Assembly: GCA_020348385.1 (NCBI GenBank)
Contig: CP070750.1
Location: 1-64,000 of the forward strand
Source of the DNA: Candidatus Aminicenantota bacterium
Lineage (GTDB): Bacteria > Acidobacteriota > Aminicenantia > Aminicenantales > Aminicenantaceae
DNA length: 64,000 nucleotides
Direction: 5' to 3'
Below are positions 53,665 through 63,041 of the stretch, piece after piece (position 1 is the first letter of the stretch; each line of letters opens with the position of its first letter). The translations under genes were made by a program, and so were the position numbers. Under the pieces are notes generated by a model that ran no database searches, was not told where the DNA came from, and saw only the letters and a list, made by a program, of their open reading frames with translations.

Positions 53665-56253
53665 CTATCGTCTGCGTCCTCGGTTGCCAGATTGCTCTTC
53701 TTCGCGATTGAGCTCTTCGATGTCCACGTCCTGGGAATAATCGCCGATCAAGTGTTTGCAGAAGTAGTCGGCCCGAAGCCAGAAGAAATATTCGTTCATG
53801 TTGCCGAATCCGTGACGTTGGCCGGGGAACAGGAAAAAATCGAATCGTTTATTGGCCTTGATCAAAGCACTGGCCAAGCGGATGGTGTTTCCCGGATGCA
53901 CGTTGTTGTCGATATCACCTGTGCAAATCAACAGGCGGCCCTTCAGGTTTTCTGCGACCTCGGAATTTTTGTCGATCTCATACTCAAAGGATATGTTCCC
54001 TTCTTTGTCTTCCACCTCGAGCACACCATGGTGTTTTTCACTCCACCAGCGGTTGTAAATGTTGTTTTCGTGGTTTCCCGCCGAGGAGACGGCTACTTTG
54101 AAGAAATCCGGGTAAACCAACATGGCTGCCGTGGACATGAATCCTCCCCCTGAGTGGCCGAAGATGCCCACTTTGTCCTGATCGATGAACGGATGACGAG
54201 CGGCCAATTGCTCGATGGCCGCTTTTTTATCGGCCAGGCCATAGTCCCTGAGATTGCCGTAACCGTAGTTATGATACCACTTGGACCGGCTGGGATGTCC
54301 TCCGCGATTACCTACCGTGATGACGATGAATCCGAACTGAGCGAGGCGCCATGTCCTGTCGCCCCTGGAAGAGAAGGATTTGGACACGCTTTCTGTCTGG
54401 GGTCCGGGGTACACGTACGCGATGATCGGGTATTTTTTATTCGGGTCAAAATCGAAAGGTTTGTGCATCACGCCGTACAGATCGGTTTTACCATCGTCGG
54501 CCTTGACCTTGAAGGTTTCGGGAAACTGAAAGCCGGCGTCGAAAAGCGGCGAAACATCCATCGTCTCTAATTCAAGAACAGAATTTCCCCGGATGTCCCT
54601 TACGATGCCCTTCGGGACGGTATCCACACGGGAAAAATTATCGATGAAATATGAGTTATCGTCGTTGGCCGATATTCTGTGGTTGAAGTTGTCCTTGTTC
54701 AACAACTGGAGGCCTGTGCCGTCAAGATTGATACGATATAGATGTAGATAATAGGGATCCTCTCCTTCCTCGCGTCCGTTGGCCGTGAAGTACAACACGC
54801 GGGCGTTTTCATCGACGCCCACGATGTTTTCGCAGTGGAAAGGTCCGGAGGTAAGCTGTTTTTTGAGGTTGCCTTCCCCGTCATAAAGGTAAAAATGGGC
54901 CCATCCGTCCCGTTCCGACCAATGAACCAACTCCTTGCCGTTGTTGATGAATCCCAGACTGCGAGTTTCCACATAGGTATTCAACCGTTCCTCGATCAGA
55001 GCTTTCACCTCGCCTGAAGCCGTATCGGCATAACAGATGTCGACCCTCTTCAGGTCGCGGCTTGTTCGGGAAAAATACAATCTGTCGGGTGTCTCCGACA
55101 GCCAAAGGCTGGGTCGGTAGTCGTCATCCCTTGTGTTGACCGGGTTGCGCGCCGTCATCAACCTCAAAGTCTGGTCTTTGAATTTATCCGCATTCACCTT
55201 GAGTTTTTCTTTTGTTTCCAGATCGAAGATCAGGGTTTCTTCCTGGGAGGCTTCCTCCTCACCGGGCATGTGGTACTTGTAAGTTTCCAGAGTCGGCCTT
55301 GGTTTTGCGACAGAGTTTATCACCCACAGGTCTTTTACTTTCCGCTGGTCGGAACGCGTCATCGCGAATTTCTGGGAGTCGTGGGACCAAATGATCGAGG
55401 CGGTCTTCCGTTTGTCCTTGTTTTTTTCTTTGTCGACATTGGTCTCTCCTCGGCCGGCGCGATGATAACTGTAATACTCCTCGCCATCTGTGGTTAACTG
55501 GTGTTCTACGATGGTTTTGTCCTTGGGATCATGCAGGCTTTTTTCATAATTTTCCTTGTCCATGAAGAAGAGGTTGTGATGACGGCCGAACACGATCGTG
55601 TTGCCATCCGGAGAAATACTTGCCCAGCTGGGGCGTTCCGGTTTCCCCACATAGTCCTCCAGTTTGACAAGCTTTCCGGTTGCCAATTCGTATTCGAAAT
55701 GGTTGTAACGTCGCGCCTCTCGTTTGGCGTTTTCCACAGCGCTCCGTTCCCTTCTTCTCTCCTCTTCCTCTTCTCTCTCTTCATCGGTCATGTCTCGGCG
55801 GCGCTTTCTTCTTTCTCTTCCTAATTTCCTGTCTTCTAATTCCAGTACATCCTCGTTTTTTTCCACTTTGAAATAGATGAATCTGTCGTTTTTGATGAAT
55901 TTGATGCCTTCGATCGGAAGATGTTTGGCTTCATAAGGATCTTTGGTCAATTTGGTCAGCTCAGCAGCCATCTTAATGTTGTCGAAAATGGGTTGTTTTG
56001 TCCGTTTGGCCGGGTCGACGATGTTAAAGGTTTTACCTTCGGTTGTCTCGAAAACATACCAGAAGCGGTTGCTGTGCTTGAGCCAGTGGGCGTCCACTCT
56101 GGTGCTGAACACCATCTTTTCCATCTTATTCGGGGTGAATCTGGCAGGAATTTTGTAATTGGCTTTTGTAACGGGTATGGTTTCCGCTCCGAAGCAGGAA
56201 AGGGCGATGAGAAAACACATAATCAGAATGAATGAAAAAATCTTTTTTTGCAT
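53665..56253 (-). CDS. S9 family (DPP IV-like) secreted prolyl oligopeptidase
   Basis: 862 residues with a signal peptide and a strong site (AAGGAG nine bases upstream). An N-terminal propeller of about 580 residues includes a long acidic/basic insertion at about 140-175 (RERRKRRRDMTDEEREEEEE). The alpha/beta-hydrolase domain has the catalytic serine in GIFGHSGGGFMS near residue 701, aspartate in DIDNNVHPGN near 781 and histidine in PGQRHGFG near 813. These enzymes release dipeptides or short peptides from the N-terminus of larger ones in the periplasm. It fits with the window's amino-acid symporter and other peptidases. The charged insertion is unusual and could be a flexible loop over the propeller. 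Confidence 0.9.
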   Translation of the reverse strand: MQKKIFSFILIMCFLIALSCFGAETIPVTKANYKIPARFTPNKMEKMVFSTRVDAHWLKHSNRFWYVFETTEGKTFNIVDPAKRTKQPIFDNIKMAAELTKLTKDPYEAKHLPIEGIKFIKNDRFIYFKVEKNEDVLELEDRKLGRERRKRRRDMTDEEREEEEERRRERSAVENAKREARRYNHFEYELATGKLVKLEDYVGKPERPSWASISPDGNTIVFGRHHNLFFMDKENYEKSLHDPKDKTIVEHQLTTDGEEYYSYHRAGRGETNVDKEKNKDKRKTASIIWSHDSQKFAMTRSDQRKVKDLWVINSVAKPRPTLETYKYHMPGEEEASQEETLIFDLETKEKLKVNADKFKDQTLRLMTARNPVNTRDDDYRPSLWLSETPDRLYFSRTSRDLKRVDICYADTASGEVKALIEERLNTYVETRSLGFINNGKELVHWSERDGWAHFYLYDGEGNLKKQLTSGPFHCENIVGVDENARVLYFTANGREEGEDPYYLHLYRINLDGTGLQLLNKDNFNHRISANDDNSYFIDNFSRVDTVPKGIVRDIRGNSVLELETMDVSPLFDAGFQFPETFKVKADDGKTDLYGVMHKPFDFDPNKKYPIIAYVYPGPQTESVSKSFSSRGDRTWRLAQFGFIVITVGNRGGHPSRSKWYHNYGYGNLRDYGLADKKAAIEQLAARHPFIDQDKVGIFGHSGGGFMSTAAMLVYPDFFKVAVSSAGNHENNIYNRWWSEKHHGVLEVEDKEGNISFEYEIDKNSEVAENLKGRLLICTGDIDNNVHPGNTIRLASALIKANKRFDFFLFPGQRHGFGNMNEYFFWLRADYFCKHLIGDYSQDVDIEELNREEEQSGNRGRRR

Positions 56254-56453
56254 TTAAAAAGTCTCCTTGTTTTGGATTTATGAATGTATAGAGAACCTTC
56301 CTCGAGTGAAGGGATAATCAAAAAGGCGCATTTGAAAAGGGAAAAGATTATACTTAGCTTCGTGGATTAACACAACTGAAAACTTTTTCTTTCCAAATGG
56401 AGTATAAATTATCTAGGATGAATTGGAGCAACTTTAGGACTAAAGGGGTATTC

Positions 56454-57356
56454 ATGAACGTGAGTAGCGGACAGCTTTTTTCTAAGGCCCGGCCTGAAAG
56501 TGTGACAGGAAAAATTCTTCAATTTCCGCTTGCCAGAATTTTTGTCGTGGCTTTATTTATTCTTCCCTATTTATTGATCCACAACAATATCTTGGCTGAC
56601 TTTGTGGCTTCCTCATCTGGAGTTTTGCATATCGTTTTTGTTATCGCGGATGCCGCTGTTTCTCTGTTTGCCCTATTTTTTTTATATCGTCTGTACGCCA
56701 AATGGATTGAAAAAAGAGACGCTGTCGAGATCTCGAGGTCAAGAAGCCTGACCGAGCTGGGATCTGGCTTTCTCGTCTCGTTCGGGCTTGTCGGATTTAT
56801 GGTCCTTTTTATGGTGCTTCTCGGTTATTACAGGATAGACCAGGCCTCTTCGCCGGAGATCTTGATCGATGCTTTTGTCTTTTTCGGCGTGGGCGCATTC
56901 ATTCAGGTGCTGGCATTTCGTCTGGTTTTGTTTAGACTTACCGAGGAGCTTCTTGGTAGCTGGCTCGCTTTTGCTCTCATCGCTGTCATCTTCGGGATTG
57001 TCCATCTCAGGAATCCGGAAGCAGGGGTGTGGTCATTGGTATCATTGGTATTGGGGGATGTCCTCCTGTTTGCGGCCTTCATATGCACACGAAGAATATG
57101 GCTTGTGTGGGGACTCCATTGGGGCTGGAATTTTTTCCAGGATGGGGTTTTCGGGATGCCCAATTCCGGCGTGACAGAATTCGTCAGCTGGATCCAACCG
57201 ATCATCCAAGGTCCCGTGTGGATCACCGGAGGCCGTTTCGGAATCGAAACCTCCTTTATCGCCTTTTTCATCTCTCTGGTGGTGGGTCTGGTTATTTTAA
57301 AAATGGCCGTAGATAAAAAACAGATCGTTAAACCGATTTGGAGTAGAATAAAATAG
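56454..57356 (+). CDS. CPBP-family-like membrane protein without the catalytic glutamates
   Basis: 300 residues from ATG 56454 (AAAGGGG five bases upstream; ATG 56397 lacks a site). About eight membrane helices. CPBP (Abi/Rce1) proteases have EExxxR, FxxxH and HxxxN motifs. Here the second and third are present (FGIVHLRN and LHWGWNFF), but the first is replaced by QVLAFR, so both glutamates are missing. The surrounding FIQVLAFRLVLFRLTEELLG aligns well with the usual EELLFRG region. It is probably a non-proteolytic member that binds or traps prenylated or membrane substrates, or one using the nearby TEE pair. The neighbouring propeller gene follows in the same direction. Confidence 0.75.
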   Translation: MNVSSGQLFSKARPESVTGKILQFPLARIFVVALFILPYLLIHNNILADFVASSSGVLHIVFVIADAAVSLFALFFLYRLYAKWIEKRDAVEISRSRSLTELGSGFLVSFGLVGFMVLFMVLLGYYRIDQASSPEILIDAFVFFGVGAFIQVLAFRLVLFRLTEELLGSWLAFALIAVIFGIVHLRNPEAGVWSLVSLVLGDVLLFAAFICTRRIWLVWGLHWGWNFFQDGVFGMPNSGVTEFVSWIQPIIQGPVWITGGRFGIETSFIAFFISLVVGLVILKMAVDKKQIVKPIWSRIK

Positions 57357-57430
57357 CCGTTGAAGGAATTGTTGGCCTAATTGAGGTGGAAATAATAAGG
57401 CCATTTTTTCGTAATACTTATGGGAGTTGA

Positions 57431-58645
57431 ATTATAATTCTTGGAAAACAATCAACCCGATCCCTTTTTTTCTGTTTGGGATTTTTATTGATCCAAAAGA
57501 CGGATCTCCCATTCGATCAGACAGCCCTGCTGGATGCTTACAAATCCGGGCCCATCTATCTTGAACAAAGTCGGGATTTTGGAAAAAACACGGACTGGAA
57601 CGCCCTTTTTTATCATCTGTTTTGTGATATGGCTGTCGCTCCGGATGGATCCATCTTTATCGCCAGCAGCCGTCAGCACAAGGTCTATAAATTCGATCCG
57701 AATGGGAACCTGATTAAATCCTTCGGCCAGGAAGGTCAAGGTCCTGGCGATTTCAACATGCCGGGAAATCTGTCCATTCTAGACGGAAAGATTTTGGTTA
57801 TCGGGGATAATCCCCGCTGGCACAGGATTAGTCTTTTCGACCTCGAGGGAAACTTTAAAAGTGTGCTGAAAACTCAGCGTCCTCCTTTCTGGCCTGTCGC
57901 GCTTCGTGACGGCAAGATCGCCTATATCGTCTACACTTACAGAGGAGATAGTCAGACGGATAGAGAAAAAATCTCATCCGTCATCATCAGGGACATAAAC
58001 AGCGACGAAAAAATCAAGATCGCAGAATGTACATTCAATATGGCATCGCTTTTGGTGGGACAGGGATCGATCAGCTTCGGAGATGCGACAAGCGGGGAAT
58101 TTTTTATCAATTCGTCGAAAGAGAAAAACCTGATAGTGGGAAATTCCCTTCTCCCATATTTCGACGTCTTTTCTCCGGATGGGACGAAGATATCGACTTT
58201 CCCATTAAACATAGAGCCGATTCCCGTGACCAAGCGAGTGATCAGCGATTACAAAAAATATCAAATCGATCAAATGAACACCCACTCTAGTTTATCTCAG
58301 ACCCAAATCCAAGAGATGATGAAACAATTGAAAAAGGCCTCTTGGGATCACATGTTCAGCGAGAACCTTCCTCTTTACCGGGAAGTCCTGATGGATACAG
58401 AAGGAAATCTTATCGTCTTCAGAAGAACAGACTGTCTGGGAGAAGAGTGCCAGATTTATGTCCAGGTTTATTCTCCTGATGGGGAATTCATCTGTGAGAC
58501 AGAATTGGTGGAAGGGCCTTTCGAATTAAGCATCGATCCCCGCATCAAAAATATGTGTTTTACCAGTCATGGACTTTTTGCCATGGTTGGGGTGAAAGAT
58601 GCGCCGGAATTCGAGCTCCGTGTGATTAAGGTGACATTCAAATAG
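57431..58645 (+). CDS. 6-bladed beta-propeller protein, uncertain start
   Basis: About 390-404 residues. Propeller blades: MAVAPDGSIFIASSRQHKVY, FDPNGNLIKSFGQEGQGPGD, then LFDLEGNFKSVLKT and YSPDGEFICETEL; FGxEGxGPGDF is the mark of the 6-bladed propeller family (PF17170). The start is odd. The first usual codon is TTG 57476, which would cut into a signal-like stretch (LFFCLGFLLIQ). The frame stays open to a TGA at 57428, and GGGAG at 57422-57426 is correctly spaced for a non-standard ATT or ATA start at 57431-57437. Either a rare start is used or the 5' end carries a small indel. No enzymatic role is visible. Confidence 0.7.
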   Translation: MIILGKQSTRSLFFCLGFLLIQKTDLPFDQTALLDAYKSGPIYLEQSRDFGKNTDWNALFYHLFCDMAVAPDGSIFIASSRQHKVYKFDPNGNLIKSFGQEGQGPGDFNMPGNLSILDGKILVIGDNPRWHRISLFDLEGNFKSVLKTQRPPFWPVALRDGKIAYIVYTYRGDSQTDREKISSVIIRDINSDEKIKIAECTFNMASLLVGQGSISFGDATSGEFFINSSKEKNLIVGNSLLPYFDVFSPDGTKISTFPLNIEPIPVTKRVISDYKKYQIDQMNTHSSLSQTQIQEMMKQLKKASWDHMFSENLPLYREVLMDTEGNLIVFRRTDCLGEECQIYVQVYSPDGEFICETELVEGPFELSIDPRIKNMCFTSHGLFAMVGVKDAPEFELRVIKVTFK

Positions 58646-58764
58646 CCCACACCTGGCATAGCTCTTCACCGTCATCCTGATTTTTCATTCGATTCCCGAA
58701 GAAAACGTTGACATTGTGTATCGGAGTGGTTCTCTTTTAACAAAAAGGGGAGGCCGTGAAATGA

Positions 58765-58792
58765 TTGACAAATCGGGAAATCCCGATAGACT
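58765..58792 (+). promoter_or_regulatory. Consensus promoter with palindromic operator before the DUF885/permease operon
   Basis: TTGACA at 58765-58770 and TAGACT at 58787-58792 are 16 bases apart. Between them ATCGGGA (58772-58778) and TCCCGAT (58781-58787) form a 7-bp inverted repeat around AA, a standard place for a repressor. The start of the DUF885 gene lies about 36 bases downstream. Neither PadR site in this window resembles it, so the regulator is elsewhere. Confidence 0.65.
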
Positions 58793-58827
58793 AGAGGGCA
58801 TAGTCATGGAAGAAGGAGGTTAGTCCG

Positions 58828-60474
58828 GTGAGTAAGTACAATCATTTTATCGCTTTGTCTTTGTGTCTGGGTTTGATCGGTTTTTTTTGTTGCTCGCCAA
58901 ACAATAATGAAGCATCAGCAGCAGGCAGCAGCACATACGAAGATCTGGTCAAGCTGTTCGAGGAATGGCGGAAATTCCAGAAGCCTGCCATCGTGGATGC
59001 TGTGCCTGATTATACCGCGGATGCAATGGCCAAACAGCATCTCGAGCTGAAGGAATATCAGGCCCGGCTGATGGCGATCGATCCCAGTTCATGGCCTGTT
59101 TCTCAGCAGGTGGACTACCACATCGTGCGGGCCGAGATGAACGGATTGGACTTCGACCACCGGGTGCTGAAGCCATGGTCGAGGAATCCTCGGTTTTACG
59201 CGGTGTATTACACATCCCCTTCGGATGTACCGGCCCTGGAAGGACCATGGAGGTATGGGACGCTTTGTCTGTGGAAGTATACCTTTCCGCTCGAGGGTGA
59301 GCAGTATGATGATTTCCAGATGCATCTCAAGGCCATCCCCGAAGTACTCGAGCAGGCCAAAGGGAATCTCGTCGAAGATGCCAAGGATCTTTGGTTTCTC
59401 GGAATTAGAAGAAAAAAATCAGAAAGCGTGTATCTGGAAAATCTCGCCGAGCGTTTGGGAAAAGACCACCCTGACCTCATTCCGGACTTTGACCGGGCCA
59501 AGGCAGCTGTGGATGAGTTTCGCGAGTGGTTAGAAACCAAGCATAAAAACATGACAGCGCCATCGGGCATCGGTGTTGAAAACTACAACTGGTACATGAA
59601 GAATGTACATCTCTGGCCCTACACCTGGGAAGACCAATTGGTGATCATGAACCGGGAGCTGGAGCGTTCGATCGCTTTCCTAAAACTGGAGGAGAACAGG
59701 AATCGCCATCTTCCACCTCTCAAGCCTCCGGAAAACAGGGAGGAGTACCAGAAACGCCATGACGAGGCGGTGGAACATTTCATGAGATTCATGCGGGAGA
59801 ACGTGATGACTCTTCCCGATTATCAGAACAATACGCTCAGGCGTACTGTCAGATTCATCCCGCCCGATGGGCTTCGCGATTTTTTCACACAGGTCGACTA
59901 CCACGATCCACTCCCGCTCCGTTGTCACGGCACGCACTGGTTCGACCTGGCGAGGATGGATCACGAACCCCATCCCAGCCCGATTCGCCGGGTTCCACTC
60001 CTTTACAATATCTGGGATTCACGGGCCGAAGGATTGGCCACTGGGATGGAAGAGATCGCGATGCACGCAGGGTTGATGGATGAAAAACCGAGAGTCCGGG
60101 AGCTTGTCTGGATCATGCTGGCCTGCCGCTGCGCGCGGGGAATACCAGACTTGAAGATGCACAGCAATGAGTTCACTTTGGAGGAGGCAGTCGATTATGG
60201 CGTCAAGTGGACACCTCGAGGCTGGATGCCCAAAGACGGGAATACTATCTGGGCGGACGAGGACCTCTACCTGCGGCAACCCGGGTATGGGACAAGTTAT
60301 GTCGTGGGCAAAGTCCATCTCGAAAAACTGATTGCCGACCGTGCCGAACAGCTGGGCGATAAATTCGATCTTAAGTCATTTTTCGACGAGTTCCACACTT
60401 ACGGGATGATCCCCCTTTCTTTGATCCGGTGGGAGATGACCGGGCGCGACGACGAGATCAAAAAATTATGGTGA
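58828..60474 (+). CDS. DUF885 family lipoprotein
   Basis: 548 residues from GTG 58828 (GGAGG eight bases upstream). Signal peptide with a Cys-Cys lipobox (GFFCCSPNNN). The DUF885 domain fills the rest: MAIDPSSWPVSQQVDYHIV, GVENYNWYMKNVHLWPYTW, then EGLATGMEEIAMHAGLMDE and RPGYG-like RQPGYGTSYVVGK near the end. The family is distantly related to M32-like metallopeptidases, and the HGTHWFD and EEIAMHAG segments may carry metal ligands, but a full HExxH is not present. The gene is followed after only three bases by a permease, so the two products probably serve one function. Confidence 0.8.
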   Translation: MSKYNHFIALSLCLGLIGFFCCSPNNNEASAAGSSTYEDLVKLFEEWRKFQKPAIVDAVPDYTADAMAKQHLELKEYQARLMAIDPSSWPVSQQVDYHIVRAEMNGLDFDHRVLKPWSRNPRFYAVYYTSPSDVPALEGPWRYGTLCLWKYTFPLEGEQYDDFQMHLKAIPEVLEQAKGNLVEDAKDLWFLGIRRKKSESVYLENLAERLGKDHPDLIPDFDRAKAAVDEFREWLETKHKNMTAPSGIGVENYNWYMKNVHLWPYTWEDQLVIMNRELERSIAFLKLEENRNRHLPPLKPPENREEYQKRHDEAVEHFMRFMRENVMTLPDYQNNTLRRTVRFIPPDGLRDFFTQVDYHDPLPLRCHGTHWFDLARMDHEPHPSPIRRVPLLYNIWDSRAEGLATGMEEIAMHAGLMDEKPRVRELVWIMLACRCARGIPDLKMHSNEFTLEEAVDYGVKWTPRGWMPKDGNTIWADEDLYLRQPGYGTSYVVGKVHLEKLIADRAEQLGDKFDLKSFFDEFHTYGMIPLSLIRWEMTGRDDEIKKLW

Positions 60475-60477
60475 GAA

Positions 60478-62901
60478 ATGTTTCGGAATTATATCATTGT
60501 TGCCTTAAGGAATATCCGGAAATACAAGGGATTTTCACTGATCAATATCGCCGGATTGGCCATCGGGATCGCCAGCTGCCTGATGATCCTGGTTTTCGTG
60601 CGCAGCGAGTTGAGCTACGACCGGTTCCATGATAAAGCTGAACGGATCTACAGGGTGGGATTCACGTTCCATGTCGGAACGAACCAGTTCGATGCGGCCT
60701 TGGGGCCCTGCCCTCTTGCAGCAGCATTGGTCAATGATTTTCCCGAAGTAGAGAAGGCAGCAAGGATTTTTGCAAGACAAAGCCGCGGGGGGGATGTGTT
60801 CGTTCGGTATGGAGAAAAGCGTTACAAGGAAGACAAATTCCTCTGGACTGATCCCGAGCTTTTAAATATTTTGACCATTCCGTTTATCAAGGGGAGCCCT
60901 GGAGAAGCGCTTGCACAGCCCAATTCCGTCGTTATGACGGCCGAAACAGCAGTGAAATATTTTGGGCAGGAAGAACCGATCGGGAAGATGCTGGAGTTGG
61001 GGGATGGCTCTCTGTACATGGTCAATGGTGTGACCGAATCCTGGCCGGGGCATTCCCACTTCCATTTCGACTTTTTGGCTTCGTTTTCGAGCCTTCCCAA
61101 GAGCGAAGACCTTGATTATTACGACACGGCCGTGTTCACCTACATCCTGCTCCGGGAGAATGCTTCGATCGATGAGCTGGAATCCAAGTTACCCGAATTC
61201 TCCGGCAAGTGCATGGCACCGATCATCGAAAAAATCATGGCGGTTCCATATGAAGAATTTCTGGACTCAGGCAATTTCATCGGATTCATGACACAACCTC
61301 TCCGTGATATCCATCTCCGCTCGAAGTGGGGGAATGAACTGGAACCGCAGGGGAGTTTCAACACCGTGATCATCTTTTCCGCTATTGCCATGCTCATCTT
61401 AATTGTCGCCTGTATCAATTTCATCAACCTGACGACAGCCAGGTCTACCCAGAGGGCAAATGAAGTGGGTGTTCGTAAGGTCGTAGGATCGAGCCGCGGG
61501 CAGCTTGTCCGACAATTCCTTTCCGAATCCGTCTTCCTGAGTTTTCTCTCTTTTTTGTTGGCACTGATTTTTGTCGAGCTCGCTCTCCCGGTTTTCAACA
61601 CGTTGGTCGGGAAGGAATTTTCTTCCAATCATATCCTTGATTGGCCCTTTCTGCTGATCCTGTTGTTCGGGGCGATAATTATCGGAATCGCTGCCGGTAG
61701 TTATCCTGCTTTTTTGATGGCGTCTTTTCGACCCGTGTTCGTGCTCAAAGGAAAAATACAATCGAGCATGAGAGGGAGAAGATTCCGGGATGCGCTGGTC
61801 GTTTTCCAGTTTTGTGCTTCTGTCGTTCTTTTGGTTGGAACTGCCGTGATCTTCACCCAGCTGCACTACATCAGGAACAAGGAGCTGGGTTTTGACAAGG
61901 AGCATGTTGTAGTCATTCAGCGTGCCGAGAAGCTCGGTTCTCAGCAGTTGGCCTTTAAAAACCAGCTTTATCAAAACCCTGCTGTCCTGAACGCGACGTT
62001 CACCGACTCACTTCCTCAGATTCTGCTCGAGGCCAAAGTGTTCCAGAAGGAAGGGGCGGGGAGCCAGGAAAACAACACCCTGATCACCATCACGGCCGAT
62101 TATGATTTGCTCGAAACCTACGGGCTCGAGATGATTTCGGGGCGATATTTTGAGAGAGAGCGGTCTACAGATACAGAGGCTGTGGTTTTAAACGAAACGG
62201 CCATTAAGGCGCTCGATATTCAGGATCCGTTGGAAAAACGATTCGTCCTTGTCGGATTGAAAAGAAGACCGATGGACATCATCGGCATCATCAATGATTT
62301 TCATATGGAGTCTTTGCATACCAAAATCGGTCCGACAGCTGTTATCCTGTTTGGCACTCGTCCCAGCGTGCTCCTGTCGGTTCGGGTTCGTCCCGGGGAT
62401 CTGCCGAAAACCCTGGGTTTTCTGGAGGACAAATGGAGCGAGTTCACCAACAACCAACCGTTTGAATATGTCTTTTTCGATGACCAGTTCGACATGCTGT
62501 ATAAAGCGGAAATCCAGGCAGGAAAGGTGATCACGGCTTTTGCCTGCCTTGCTGTTTTTATCGCCTGCCTGGGGCTTTTGGGTCTGGCCTCGTTCACGGC
62601 GAGCCAACGGACCAAAGAGATCGGCATTCGGAAGGTGTTGGGCGCGACGACTTCAGGGATCCTTGTCTTGCTGAACAAGGACTTTGTCAAACGTGTGTTG
62701 GTGGCCAACTTGATCGCATGGCCGCTTGCCTACTACGCAATGAACAAGTGGCTCCAGAACTTCGCCTATCGGATTCGTATCAACATCTGGATGTTTCTGG
62801 CCTCTTCGGTCATTGCGTTGCTCATCGCTTTTTTTACAGTGAGCTACCAGACTTTCAGGGCAGCCCGGGGTAATCCTGTCGACTCCCTCCGCTATGAATA
62901 A
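60478..62901 (+). CDS. ABC transporter permease (MacB/FtsX type), operon partner of DUF885
   Basis: 807 residues, without a prefix domain; the ATG is three bases after the DUF885 stop and relies on translational coupling. First helix IAGLAIGIASCLMILVFV, then ELSYDRFHDKAERIYRV. Central helices begin near 295 (IFSAIAMLILIVACINFINL) with EVGVRKVVGSSRGQLV; the last set has EIGIRKVLGATTSGIL. Tail RGNPVDSLRYE. The REP hairpin at 62908-62990 begins seven bases after the stop and ends in a T-run, so it may end the transcript. Confidence 0.9.
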   Translation: MFRNYIIVALRNIRKYKGFSLINIAGLAIGIASCLMILVFVRSELSYDRFHDKAERIYRVGFTFHVGTNQFDAALGPCPLAAALVNDFPEVEKAARIFARQSRGGDVFVRYGEKRYKEDKFLWTDPELLNILTIPFIKGSPGEALAQPNSVVMTAETAVKYFGQEEPIGKMLELGDGSLYMVNGVTESWPGHSHFHFDFLASFSSLPKSEDLDYYDTAVFTYILLRENASIDELESKLPEFSGKCMAPIIEKIMAVPYEEFLDSGNFIGFMTQPLRDIHLRSKWGNELEPQGSFNTVIIFSAIAMLILIVACINFINLTTARSTQRANEVGVRKVVGSSRGQLVRQFLSESVFLSFLSFLLALIFVELALPVFNTLVGKEFSSNHILDWPFLLILLFGAIIIGIAAGSYPAFLMASFRPVFVLKGKIQSSMRGRRFRDALVVFQFCASVVLLVGTAVIFTQLHYIRNKELGFDKEHVVVIQRAEKLGSQQLAFKNQLYQNPAVLNATFTDSLPQILLEAKVFQKEGAGSQENNTLITITADYDLLETYGLEMISGRYFERERSTDTEAVVLNETAIKALDIQDPLEKRFVLVGLKRRPMDIIGIINDFHMESLHTKIGPTAVILFGTRPSVLLSVRVRPGDLPKTLGFLEDKWSEFTNNQPFEYVFFDDQFDMLYKAEIQAGKVITAFACLAVFIACLGLLGLASFTASQRTKEIGIRKVLGATTSGILVLLNKDFVKRVLVANLIAWPLAYYAMNKWLQNFAYRIRINIWMFLASSVIALLIAFFTVSYQTFRAARGNPVDSLRYE

Positions 62902-62907
62902 TTAGGT

Positions 62908-62990
62908 AAAAAGGGGACGGTTCTATTTTTCCCTTATAAATATCTGGACTGCCTGCTAAAAGCAAAAAATAGAACCGTCCCCTTTTTTTT
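62908..62990. repeat. REP-like inverted repeat, copy 3 (no transposase)
   Basis: Arms AAAAGGGGACGGTTCTATTT (62908-62930) and AAATAGAACCGTCCCCTTTT (62964-62990, extended by T8) match the RAYT borders. The loop differs from copy 1. ATTAGGT occurs just outside both ends (62901-62907 and 62992-62998) and could be a target duplication. By position and T-run it may also act as a transcription terminator for the permease. Confidence 0.9.
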
Positions 62991-63041
62991 GATTAGGTGG
63001 TAGAATACTCAGTCTTTAGATTTTTAAAAAAAGGATTAAGC

